Assembly: GCA_943789375.1 (NCBI GenBank)
Contig: CALSTX010000010.1
Location: 248,001 to 312,000 of the forward strand
Source: an uncultured Opitutales bacterium
Lineage (GTDB): Bacteria; Verrucomicrobiota; Verrucomicrobiia; Opitutales; Seribacteraceae
Direction of reading: 5' to 3'
Length of the DNA: 64,000 bases
Positions 45,153-53,906 of this stretch are shown here, one piece after another; within the stretch, counting starts at the first letter, position 1; each line of letters starts with the position of its first letter. The translations under genes were made by a program, and so were the position numbers. The notes under the pieces were generated by a model. It was given only the letters and a program-made list of their open reading frames with translations. It was not told the DNA's origin and searched no databases.

Positions 45153-46949
45153 ATGACAGCCAATAAGAAATCAGAAGAGAATGAATTTGATGGAGTCGGC
45201 TTAGTGAAAGAGGAAAGATTTCATTATCAAAAGCCTTTCTCACTTGAAGGCGGAGAATTAGAAGAGCTTGAGCTGGTCTATGAAACTTATGGAGAACTTA
45301 ATGATAATGGTACAAACTGTGTACTTGTCTGCCACGCCTTAACCGGAGATCATCATGCTGCAGGATATCATACAGACAAAAGTGAAAAACCAGGTTGGTG
45401 GCATCATTTGATCGGACCTGATAAGCCTATTGATACAAACCTTTTTTTTGTGGTTTGCTCAAACTGTTTGGGTGCTTGTTCCGGATCAACTGGACCGGCT
45501 ACTCATCATCCTCAATTTCCGGAAAAAACTTACGGCATGACTTTTCCCGATTTTACGATTGCCGATATGATTCTCGCCCAAAAGCTGTTGCTAGAGTTCT
45601 TGCAGGTCCAATGTATTGAAGTTGTTATTGGGGGAAGTATGGGAGGTATGCAAGCCCTTCAGTGGATTGTTGACTACCCAAACTATGTTAAAAAATCATT
45701 AGTAATTGCTGCGACTCCTCGACATAGTGCTCAAACCATCGCCTTTAATGAAGTTGGAAGGAGATCTATTCTTGGAGATCCTCATTGGCAAGATGGAAAA
45801 TATTCTAAAGATGCAGGTCCAAATATTGGCTTGGCGGTTGCTCGAATGATGGCTCATATCACCTATCTTTCGGACGAAGGAATGGAAGAAAAATTTGGAA
45901 GAGACCAACAGTTAGATTCCAGCAATGCTTTTGAGTTTAAAGTTGAAAGCTATTTAGACCATCAAGGTCGAAAATTTGTCGACCGATTTGATGCTAACAC
46001 TTACCTTAAATTAACCAAAGCGCTTGATCGCTTTGATTTGGTCGGAAAAGATGGGCTTGAAAAAACATTTCACAATGTAAAATCCAGAGTGCTCGTGATT
46101 GCTTTTACGAGTGATTGGCTTTACACACCCGAACAAAATAAGGCGATTGTTACTGCTTTGCATCGCTTGGGAAAAGTGGCTTCCTACCTCGAGCTGGATC
46201 ATATGCATGGGCATGACTCATTCCTTATCAATTCCGATGAATTCCTGAGAACTGTGCGTGCGTTTATGTTGGGTATGGATGAAAATGAGCAGAAATATCA
46301 ATCGGAAGATAGAACTGGAAGATCACCAACTCGATACGATGTAAAAAAAGAAGCTGATTTCAAAGTAATTGACGAATGGGTAAAGCCTTCTGAGAGAGTT
46401 CTAGATTTAGGATGTGGGACGGGACATTTATTAGAGTATCTTCGGGACAATAAAAATGTCTTTGGTCTTGGTGTTGACTTTGACCTCAATAAAGCGACAG
46501 CCTGTGTTGCCCGGGGAGTCAATGTGTATCAAGATGACATACGAAAAGTGCTTTCAGGTTTAAAAGATAATTCTTTCGACTGGGTAATCTTTTCGCGTAT
46601 GGTTGAAGAGTTGGACCAACCAGGGAAAGTCATTATGGAGGCTTTACGTGTAGGCAAACGAGTAGCTGTTAGCTTTGTTAATTATGCATACTGGAAGAAC
46701 CGATATCATTTTCTCAGATCTGGAGTTCGTATCAAAAATGATGTTCATCCTAATAATTGGGAGTCGAGTGATTTGCGTAATTATTTTTCCGTCCGAGACT
46801 TTGAGTTGTTTTGCAAAGAGGCTAACCGTAAAGATCTTACCTTTACAGTAGGCAGAAAAGTTTTTCACCGTGGAGATTGGATGAAAACATGTAAGATATT
46901 TCCAAACTTTCGTGCGGGTTTGGCTATTTACGAACTTATAAAAAAATAA
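45153..46949 (+). CDS. metXW: Fused homoserine O-acetyltransferase-MetW protein
   Basis: 598 residues, two enzymes in one. Residues 1-385 are MetX, an alpha/beta hydrolase that acylates homoserine for methionine synthesis: CHALTGDHHAAG, the nucleophile elbow GGSMGGMQALQW, then TSDWLYTPEQ and DHMHGHDSFL with catalytic Asp and His. Residues 400-598 are MetW, a methyltransferase-like domain (ERVLDLGCGTGHLLEYL near 412, then DDIRKVLSGL and RVAVSFVNYAYWKNR). In many bacteria metX and metW are adjacent and cotranscribed; here they are joined without a stop. No SAM riboswitch fits in the 44-base gap upstream. Confidence 0.93.
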   Translation: MTANKKSEENEFDGVGLVKEERFHYQKPFSLEGGELEELELVYETYGELNDNGTNCVLVCHALTGDHHAAGYHTDKSEKPGWWHHLIGPDKPIDTNLFFVVCSNCLGACSGSTGPATHHPQFPEKTYGMTFPDFTIADMILAQKLLLEFLQVQCIEVVIGGSMGGMQALQWIVDYPNYVKKSLVIAATPRHSAQTIAFNEVGRRSILGDPHWQDGKYSKDAGPNIGLAVARMMAHITYLSDEGMEEKFGRDQQLDSSNAFEFKVESYLDHQGRKFVDRFDANTYLKLTKALDRFDLVGKDGLEKTFHNVKSRVLVIAFTSDWLYTPEQNKAIVTALHRLGKVASYLELDHMHGHDSFLINSDEFLRTVRAFMLGMDENEQKYQSEDRTGRSPTRYDVKKEADFKVIDEWVKPSERVLDLGCGTGHLLEYLRDNKNVFGLGVDFDLNKATACVARGVNVYQDDIRKVLSGLKDNSFDWVIFSRMVEELDQPGKVIMEALRVGKRVAVSFVNYAYWKNRYHFLRSGVRIKNDVHPNNWESSDLRNYFSVRDFELFCKEANRKDLTFTVGRKVFHRGDWMKTCKIFPNFRAGLAIYELIKK

Positions 46950-46973
46950 AAACTCTGCTGGCGAGGAATTGCT

Positions 46974-47834
46974 TTATCCTCGATTCCATTTGAAAGCAGA
47001 GGCGTAGCCCCATGCAAGACCAACAATAAGCCCACCTGCATGAGCAAGGTTTGCAATATTTCCGAATATTCCGAAGAAGCAAAGGAAGAAAAAACCAAAC
47101 ATTATGATTGCGATTGTAGAATCGAGCTGAAATCCATCAGCAGGGTCGAGTTTACACTTTATCCATACATACCCAAATAAGCCATAAACCACTCCGGACA
47201 TTCCGCCAAAAGAAGGGCCAGAATAAAGATATTGGCATAGGTTGGAGCAAACAGCTAACAATATGACAAAAGTTATAAAGAATTTAGAACCTTTCTTGTT
47301 TTCAACTTGGCTGCCCAAATCGTATAACCACCACATATTAAAAAAAATGTGGAAGATCGTGAAATGTAAAAATATGGGGGTAATGAGCCGCCAAATTTGT
47401 CCATCCTTAATGCTCGAGTTGATCTTAAGAGGATTGGTAATTAAAGGGTTTTCGCCCATGCTAGAGACAAGGAAAAACGCAACGGAAGTAATGATCAATG
47501 CAAGGGTGAATATTCCTGGTTTTCGATCTTGATTTCTCCATTGTTTACTTAGGTCAAATTGCTTGAACCCCTTTGGTTTAATGAGTTTTTCCAATCGCTC
47601 ATCCTCTTTTGGAACTGGTCGCGGATTTGTTACATCAAACTGTTGATGCATTGGGTTTTTACGAAAAATCTCTAAATCAGCCTGGGTAGGCTGAAGTTGA
47701 TCTTCTTCTGCAACCCAAATGGACCATTCAGTCTCGGACTCTTCTTCAAGGGAGGAATCTACCCCTTTTTCTTTGAGATAATTCCAGAAGCGAAGTGCTT
47801 CTTTTTCTAATTCAAATATTCCAATTCTACGCAT
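46974..47834 (-). CDS. Rhomboid intramembrane serine protease (GlpG-like)
   Basis: 286 residues. A cytoplasmic N-terminal domain (1-105) resembles the GlpG N-domain. Six membrane helices follow. HFTIFHIFFNMWWLYDLG has the H-x-x-x-N loop signature, GPSFGGMSGVVYG gives nucleophile Ser213, and NLAHAGGLIVGLAWG gives His265. It cleaves membrane proteins within helices. It is 8 bases from the M50 protease gene on the same strand, so two intramembrane proteases are probably cotranscribed. Confidence 0.93.
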   Translation of the reverse strand: MRRIGIFELEKEALRFWNYLKEKGVDSSLEEESETEWSIWVAEEDQLQPTQADLEIFRKNPMHQQFDVTNPRPVPKEDERLEKLIKPKGFKQFDLSKQWRNQDRKPGIFTLALIITSVAFFLVSSMGENPLITNPLKINSSIKDGQIWRLITPIFLHFTIFHIFFNMWWLYDLGSQVENKKGSKFFITFVILLAVCSNLCQYLYSGPSFGGMSGVVYGLFGYVWIKCKLDPADGFQLDSTIAIIMFGFFFLCFFGIFGNIANLAHAGGLIVGLAWGYASAFKWNRG

Positions 47835-47841
47835 GATTTTT

Positions 47842-48513
47842 TTATCCTAATATGAGAGCAAAGAAGCCGAAAAACTGAGCTGTGAGTAAAGTGAGAGTCT
47901 GGTAAAAAAAAGTAGTGAATGCTTCAACATTGATTAATACTAATAACAAGAAAAATCCATAACGCGAAAATTTAATGAAAGTACTATCACTCATTCCGAC
48001 AGCTCTCTTGAGTAGATGAGAACCATCAAGGGGGGGTATGGGTAAGAGGTTAAAAAGGAAAAGAAGGCAATTTAAATTTACAATGATTGAAAGGAGGTGG
48101 AGTAAGGAATCACTGAGATGTAGGAATTGTGCGAGCACACCAAAGCCTAAGATTGCAAAAAAGGCTAGGCAGAGATTAGAAAAAGGACCTGCTAAAGTTA
48201 TCAATATATCGTCTCTCGACCGAGTTTTATGGTTAGGTAAAGATACACGAACGGGTTTCCCCCACCCTAATATGGCAAAGCCTGGGCTCAAAAAAATCAC
48301 AATTAAAGGAATGATAATTGTTCCAAGTAAATCGATATGAACCATTGGGTCCAAGGTTACTCGACCTTCTTTTCTTGGAAGAGGATCACCGAGTTTATCC
48401 GCACAAAAGGCGTGAGCCCATTCATGTATAGATATACTTATTACAAGAATGAAAAATAAGAGAACCTTTTCGAGAATAACATCCTGAGAAAACAATGCGT
48501 CACTCCAAGTCAT
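47842..48513 (-). CDS. Site-2 protease family M50 metalloprotease
   Basis: 223 residues, mostly hydrophobic. ISISIHEWAHAFCADKLGDP supplies the zinc ligands H30 and H34 with E31 as base. LDPMVHIDLLGTIIIPL and NLLPIPPLDGSHLL (third ligand Asp) complete the rhomboid-neighbour type of short M50 protease without a PDZ domain. It sits between the TPR protein gene (15 bases upstream) and the rhomboid gene. The substrate is unknown; regulated release of an anti-sigma factor is the usual role. Confidence 0.93.
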   Translation of the reverse strand: MTWSDALFSQDVILEKVLLFFILVISISIHEWAHAFCADKLGDPLPRKEGRVTLDPMVHIDLLGTIIIPLIVIFLSPGFAILGWGKPVRVSLPNHKTRSRDDILITLAGPFSNLCLAFFAILGFGVLAQFLHLSDSLLHLLSIIVNLNCLLFLFNLLPIPPLDGSHLLKRAVGMSDSTFIKFSRYGFFLLLVLINVEAFTTFFYQTLTLLTAQFFGFFALILG

Positions 48514-48528
48514 TGAAAGAGGGCTAAG

Positions 48529-49665
48529 CTATTTAGCTGTATTAGAAAGAGTTGTACTCAAAAATTCTAGCTTTACCTTTCCTGCCTTATCTAATCTTGC
48601 TTTCAGTACATCCAGGGTTAATTCAGAGAGAAGTTTTTCTTCCTTCAACCGAGATGAGACAGATTGCATCCGTTTTAGATGTTTGTCTGTCGGGAAAATA
48701 AATCCTGTTTTAAGGGCTTCTTGACTGGACTTAGTAGAAGATTTTATTGGCAGTGCTTTACTCTTGGTATTCGTCGCTTGTTGGAGCAAAGAGAGCTTGG
48801 ATTTGCTAAGACTTTTCGATGATACGCTCTGAATTAGTTTTTTCGCTTCTCTCTTACGGTTCAACTCAATGAGAATTCGGGCTTTACATAATTTTATGTA
48901 ATCTATTTCCGCTTTGGATAAATTGGAGAAGTTCGTTAATATCGAATCCCATTGGCTTAATGCTTCTTGTTTTTCATAACTTGGACAATCGAAAAAACAT
49001 TGGGCATATCGGAGTGCATATTCAAATTTTTTAGGGGACAAGATCGATGCCGTTTTAAAAGACTCAAGCATCAAGGCAGATGATGCATCAGGAGCTAATA
49101 TTTTTTCCTGAGCCAATTCGGTAGAAAATAAATAAATAAAAGTACCTAGCTCAAAATGATAATTAGCTACCTTCGGGTTGAGTTGGACTGCCATAAGGAA
49201 AAAAGGGAAGGCATCAACTGCTTTACCACTTTCAACAAGGTAATTAGCAATTTGTTGCTTAATAACAGCCAACTTAGGTTCCAAGAGGTCAGCCTTCAGG
49301 AAGTAATCGATTGCCCGTTTATTTTGGCCAACTTTTTGTAAGAATTTTCCAAATAAAATGAGTCCATTTACATCCTTTGGGTTTTCTGCAAGGTGAGCTT
49401 CGTACGCGGAAACAACATTTTGTGCTTTTCTTGTAAGTTCAGCCTCTTGGTCATTAGAGCATTCTTTAGCATATTCGAAAAATGCAAACTGTTCTTGAAT
49501 TACTTTGGCGAGGTTGTGTTCAGCAAGGGAATATCCGTCTGGATCCGCATTTATTTTTGCGACAGTTAAAAAGGCCAGCAGAATCCAGGTATGGGTTGAA
49601 TGGAGAAATCGCACGGTAGCTATATACAACCATACATAGTGCAGCCTTTTCAAGCTTGGAAGCAA
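48529..49665 (-). CDS. TPR-repeat protein, secreted or membrane-anchored
   Basis: 378 residues. An N-terminal hydrophobic segment (about 11-38) is a signal or anchor. The middle has TPR-like pairs: NGLILFGKFLQKVGQNKRAIDYFLKA, then IANYLVESGKAVDAFPFFLMAV and ALRYAQCFFDCPS. The C-terminal 100 residues are lysine/serine-rich and helical. It likely mediates protein contacts in the periplasm. It heads the run TPR-M50-rhomboid, and it is divergent from a Sel1-repeat gene. Confidence 0.75.
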   Translation of the reverse strand: MLPSLKRLHYVWLYIATVRFLHSTHTWILLAFLTVAKINADPDGYSLAEHNLAKVIQEQFAFFEYAKECSNDQEAELTRKAQNVVSAYEAHLAENPKDVNGLILFGKFLQKVGQNKRAIDYFLKADLLEPKLAVIKQQIANYLVESGKAVDAFPFFLMAVQLNPKVANYHFELGTFIYLFSTELAQEKILAPDASSALMLESFKTASILSPKKFEYALRYAQCFFDCPSYEKQEALSQWDSILTNFSNLSKAEIDYIKLCKARILIELNRKREAKKLIQSVSSKSLSKSKLSLLQQATNTKSKALPIKSSTKSSQEALKTGFIFPTDKHLKRMQSVSSRLKEEKLLSELTLDVLKARLDKAGKVKLEFLSTTLSNTAK

Positions 49666-49690
49666 TCGAGCAACATCTTAGGTTAGTGTA

Positions 49691-50854
49691 ATGCTCACCA
49701 AGAATCTTATCTTTCTGTTTTTTATCTGCCTAAGTTCATTTCTTTTTGCACAAAAAGCCGTGCAATCTATGTGGAGCCCCAATCTCTCTTACAGTGACAT
49801 TGTGAAAAAAGCACAAAGCGGGGATCCATATCATCAAGGTTTACTTGGAATCTATCTTCGGTCTGGTGAGGCTGGTTGTGCTGTTAATCTGAAGCTAGCT
49901 GGTGATTGGTCTCGAGTATCGTGGATGAAAGGACACCCCTTCGGGGCCTATAACTTAGCCAACCTTGCAATCTTAAGAGGAGACTTTGAAAAAGCTACTC
50001 AGCTTTATCAGGATGCTGCCCTACTTTTACAGCGAAAAGCATCGGACGGTGACGCAGTGGCAATGTACTGCATGGGCGAGATTGATTTTCAAGTTATTCC
50101 AACTAATGTCAAAAGAGCGATCGAATTTTTTAAAAGGTCTGCGGAAATTGGTTACCCTCCAGCCCAAGCTACGATTGGCACTTTATACTTAAAAGGATTA
50201 CCGGGTTTGTTGGAAAAAGATTATCGTAAAGGGATATCGATGCTCTCCGAAGCAGTGAACCAGAAATCGTTAACTGCCCGTTTTAATTTGGGAATGGCCT
50301 ATTATAACGGCGATGGAGTACCAAAAGATGAGCTAAAAGCTTCTCAATGGTTGGAGGTAGCGGTCCGCCAAAATTTTTCGGAAGCGCAGTACACATTAGG
50401 TACCATGCTGGTCGAGGGTAATGGAATAAAAAGAAACACAAATAGAGGGCTTTCTCTGTTAGAAGCTGCTTCGTCTCAAGGTCATAAATTGGCTTCAAAT
50501 TATTTACGTAAAAGGAATGGATCAGATCATCAAGTAAAACCAACTGCTTCAAAGATAATATCATCAGATAACCTTTCTGCATTAGATGATGAAAAAGTTC
50601 TTCAACAGGCGCGGAAATACTATACTGGTGTCGGATATCCACGAAATTATGAAAAGGCCTATCAGCTTTTTTTACCCATTGCAAAAGGCGGAAATCCGGA
50701 AGCGTGTCGTTTTATTGGGTTAATGAAATTAACGGGTAAGGGGACCCCCAAAAGTCCACCTTCAGCGAAACAATGGTTATCCCTCGCTTCTCAAAAGGGA
50801 GATAAGGTAGCAACAAGAATGCTTTCTGAATACAGTGCTCTGTTTAAACCGTGA
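49691..50854 (+). CDS. Sel1-repeat (TPR-like) secreted protein
   Basis: 387 residues with a signal peptide (about 1-20, ending LFAQ). Repeats of the A-x-x-x-L-G-x-x-Y-x-x-G type follow, for example AQATIGTLYLKGLPGLLEKD, ARFNLGMAYYNGDGVPKD and AQYTLGTMLVEGNGIKRN; further repeats follow after residue 290 (CRFIGLMKLTGKGTPK). Sel1 proteins are adaptors. The partner is unknown. The start lies 26 bases from the divergent TPR gene, so the two may share a promoter region. Confidence 0.85.
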   Translation: MLTKNLIFLFFICLSSFLFAQKAVQSMWSPNLSYSDIVKKAQSGDPYHQGLLGIYLRSGEAGCAVNLKLAGDWSRVSWMKGHPFGAYNLANLAILRGDFEKATQLYQDAALLLQRKASDGDAVAMYCMGEIDFQVIPTNVKRAIEFFKRSAEIGYPPAQATIGTLYLKGLPGLLEKDYRKGISMLSEAVNQKSLTARFNLGMAYYNGDGVPKDELKASQWLEVAVRQNFSEAQYTLGTMLVEGNGIKRNTNRGLSLLEAASSQGHKLASNYLRKRNGSDHQVKPTASKIISSDNLSALDDEKVLQQARKYYTGVGYPRNYEKAYQLFLPIAKGGNPEACRFIGLMKLTGKGTPKSPPSAKQWLSLASQKGDKVATRMLSEYSALFKP

Positions 50855-50940
50855 GAGTATTAAACTGCCCTTCTTTATTTGCTGTGGATGAGTAAAAGCT
50901 AACTATTAAAGAGGCTTTAAGGTTTAGATAGATCAAGATT

Positions 50941-53439
50941 GTGCTTACCATACAAGACTTGCCTGTTGTCAAAGAGTTTTTCAAATTTGAGAAACTTTGG
51001 AGCCAAACGAATAATTTTGCCCTGCAAGCTCCCACTGGCTCTGGCAAGTCACTGGGTTTACCTTGGTCGCTTCTGCAGTCAAAATTATTGGACGGCCAAG
51101 TTCTTATTGTTCAACCTCGGAGAATTGCTGCTGTATCTTTAGCGAGAACATTGTCCGGTATTCTTAATTCAAAAATTGGAGAGTCCGTGGGTTATCAAAT
51201 CCGCTTCGATAATAAAAGCAATGAGTATACAAAGGTTATTTATGTGACCGATGGAATCTTGTTTCGACTACTGGAGTCTGATCCTACCCTGTCACGCGCT
51301 GGGCTTGTGATTTTTGATGAGTTCCATGAGAGAACACTGAAAATGGATGCTAGTCTTGCCCTGCTAAAAAAAGTTCAAAAAGACATCCGGCCAAATCTTA
51401 AATTACTTTTAACATCTGCCACAATTGATCTTGATAAGGCTTCAAACTCTTTACCAGACTGTGTGAAATTATCGGTTTCCGGGCGGACTTTTCCTGTGGA
51501 TATAAAATACAGGCACAATGTAGAGAACCTAGTACTTTGGAAGCAAATCGAAAAGGAAGCGAAAAAAGGGATGGCAGCATATCCTGGAGACCTTCTTGTT
51601 TTTGTAGATGGTGTTGCGAATATAAGAAAAGTCATTCGTGAAATTCAGTTTCAAAAATGGTCTAATGGATGCCTGGTGCTTGGACTTTTTGGGGATATGC
51701 CAAAAGAGCAACAGGATAAAGTTTTTGAACAAAATTCAGCTAGAAAAATTATTGTGGCGACCAATATTGCTGAAACCTCGTTGACGATTCCCGGGGTCCG
51801 TATCGTGATTGATTCTGGAATATCCAAGGTCATGCAATATGATTCCTTGCGGAGTATCAACAGCTTGCTGCCCCAAAAAATTAGTAAAAGCTCTGCTGAT
51901 CAACGAAGTGGAAGGGCAGGAAGATTGTCTCCTGGTGTTTGTATCCGACTATGGAGTGAATCAGATCACAGGCTTAGAAATGAATACCAAGAGCCAGAAA
52001 TTAAACGCTTAGATTTATCAGAATTATGCCTAGGCTTAATATCAAGAGGGTTAAAGCCTGAAGTACTAGGTTGGTATGACTCGCCTTCTCATTCCCATTG
52101 GGAGAAAGCGAGAAAACAACTTATCAATCTATCACTACTTGAGCAAGATGGCAGGATTACAACAAAAGGACTAGCCATTGCACAAGTGCCGCTTCAACCA
52201 AAATTGAGTCTTGCTTTAGACCATGCAGCTTCAATTAACTGTCTTTCAGAATTAGCTATTATCCTTTCGATAGCTGAGTCGAGGAATCCTTTTTCGGATG
52301 AATTTATTAAGTCTCAAAAAGATGCAAATCCGCATTGCAGCTCAGATTTAGGTCTTTTGTTAGAATCTTATTATTTCACTAGGAATAATAAGATTTCATT
52401 AGATTTTGGTCGCACTTATGGAATTAATCTGAAGAGATTACAGGAGTGTGAAAGAGTTGCTAGCCAATATTGCTCTTATTTCAATCAATCTTTTAATCCT
52501 CAAAATCTTCACCACGATGAAATCACCAAAATATTACTTCATCTCTTTCCCGATAATGTAGTCCGCTGTAAAAGCCAGGGTAGAAAATTATACGAGAATA
52601 CAAAAGGAAACCATTTTTTTGCCTCGCCCCATTCAACAATTGGAGATGTTGAATGGGCATTTCCTTTAATCGTTACCGAAAAATTTTTCAAAGGAAGAGT
52701 GCAGACCCAAATGGATCTGTTATCGGAAATTAAAGAAGAATGGATTCTGGATGCACTCCCCGTAGGAACAAAAATTACCAGAAATTCTTATTTGGACCCT
52801 CATTCAAGGAAGGTTATAGTAGAGAGTTTCATTCCATTTGGTGTTCATAAATTAAATCTGAAGCGAGAATATGACCCTAACAAAGAGGATATAGCACAAG
52901 CTTATGCTCAATCTATCTTGAATGGAGACCTGTCTTTAAAAAATTGGTCTGATAAAGTGGATCAATTATTTGAGAGACTTAATTTTCTAGCCGTTACTTT
53001 TTCTGATTTAGGATTAAAACCATTGGATTCCGACGATATGCAAATGATTGTAGAACAGATTTGTCTCGGAAAGAAAAGTTGGAAAGAAATAAAGAATGCA
53101 GATGTTTTCCCCGCCTTGAATGAATATTTGGGCGATGAGACTTTACATCTATTAAATTATCATGCTCCCACCCACATTTCATTGGGTAATAAATCTAGAA
53201 GTGTGGCTTTACACTATTTGAATTGCATGGTAACAATGAAAATTAAGCTTCAAGAACTTTACGACATTGATAAACATCCACATTTGTTAAATGGAGACTT
53301 TCCCATTATTGTTGAAATTCTCGCTCCTAATGGCAGGCATATACAGCGAACGAGTAATATTATGGACTTCTGGGACAGTTCTTATGTGGCAATAAAAAAA
53401 GAGCTAGCAGGCCGGTACCCCAAGCATGAATGGAGATAA
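50941..53439 (+). CDS. hrpB: DEAH-type ATP-dependent helicase HrpB
   Basis: 832 residues from a GTG start. Walker A is LQAPTGSGKS (about 28-37), motif II IFDEFHERT, motif III LLTSATID, and VATNIAETSLTIPGVRIVIDSG plus QRSGRAGRLSPG are motifs V and VI. The long C-terminal half, with DALPVGTKI and PFGVHKLNL, matches HrpB and not the related HrpA. It is an RNA helicase homologue whose cellular role is poorly defined. The 3' end overlaps yraN by 14 bases. Confidence 0.92.
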   Translation: MLTIQDLPVVKEFFKFEKLWSQTNNFALQAPTGSGKSLGLPWSLLQSKLLDGQVLIVQPRRIAAVSLARTLSGILNSKIGESVGYQIRFDNKSNEYTKVIYVTDGILFRLLESDPTLSRAGLVIFDEFHERTLKMDASLALLKKVQKDIRPNLKLLLTSATIDLDKASNSLPDCVKLSVSGRTFPVDIKYRHNVENLVLWKQIEKEAKKGMAAYPGDLLVFVDGVANIRKVIREIQFQKWSNGCLVLGLFGDMPKEQQDKVFEQNSARKIIVATNIAETSLTIPGVRIVIDSGISKVMQYDSLRSINSLLPQKISKSSADQRSGRAGRLSPGVCIRLWSESDHRLRNEYQEPEIKRLDLSELCLGLISRGLKPEVLGWYDSPSHSHWEKARKQLINLSLLEQDGRITTKGLAIAQVPLQPKLSLALDHAASINCLSELAIILSIAESRNPFSDEFIKSQKDANPHCSSDLGLLLESYYFTRNNKISLDFGRTYGINLKRLQECERVASQYCSYFNQSFNPQNLHHDEITKILLHLFPDNVVRCKSQGRKLYENTKGNHFFASPHSTIGDVEWAFPLIVTEKFFKGRVQTQMDLLSEIKEEWILDALPVGTKITRNSYLDPHSRKVIVESFIPFGVHKLNLKREYDPNKEDIAQAYAQSILNGDLSLKNWSDKVDQLFERLNFLAVTFSDLGLKPLDSDDMQMIVEQICLGKKSWKEIKNADVFPALNEYLGDETLHLLNYHAPTHISLGNKSRSVALHYLNCMVTMKIKLQELYDIDKHPHLLNGDFPIIVEILAPNGRHIQRTSNIMDFWDSSYVAIKKELAGRYPKHEWR

Positions 53440-53887
53440 AACTTCAAGGGAGAAACTGAGGCTTTTATATTTTTGGTATCTCTATTATTTAAAGAAAAAG
53501 ATACCCAAAGATAGTAAATTGAGAGGTGAATATGGTGAGTGGTTGGCAGAGCGATATTTACTCAAAAAAGCTTATACATGCCTCCACCGAAATTGGAGAA
53601 GTAAGCAGGATAGAAGAATGGAGTTAGATCTTGTTTGCTTGCAGGATAACCACTTAGTTTTTGTTGAAGTGCGGGCACGCTCCAGTAATGCCATGGTCAA
53701 TGGTTGGCAATCTTTGAGTCCTCGAAAAAGAAAAGCATTATTAACTTCAAGTAAGCATTATCTGCAAGAAGAGAAGAGATTTCTTGAGTCCTACAGGTTT
53801 GATCTTGTTGAAATTGATATCCCTGAGAATTCTTTTACAGAATTTAGGCTTTTCCATCATGAAAACATTGCCATTTATAAGAGATGA
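53426..53887 (+). CDS. YraN family (UPF0102) nuclease-like protein
   Basis: 153 residues. GEYGEWLAERYLLKKAYTCLHRNWR near residue 35 and the core MELDLVCLQDNHLVFVEVRARS match the restriction-endonuclease-like fold of UPF0102: E-x-D...E-V-R/K. This family is often found near hrpB-like or rnhB genes and is presumed to act on DNA. It overlaps hrpB at its start and is followed by zwf 19 bases later. Confidence 0.9.
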   Translation: MNGDKTSREKLRLLYFWYLYYLKKKIPKDSKLRGEYGEWLAERYLLKKAYTCLHRNWRSKQDRRMELDLVCLQDNHLVFVEVRARSSNAMVNGWQSLSPRKRKALLTSSKHYLQEEKRFLESYRFDLVEIDIPENSFTEFRLFHHENIAIYKR

Positions 53888-53906
53888 ATTCATCTTTGAG
53901 TATTTT

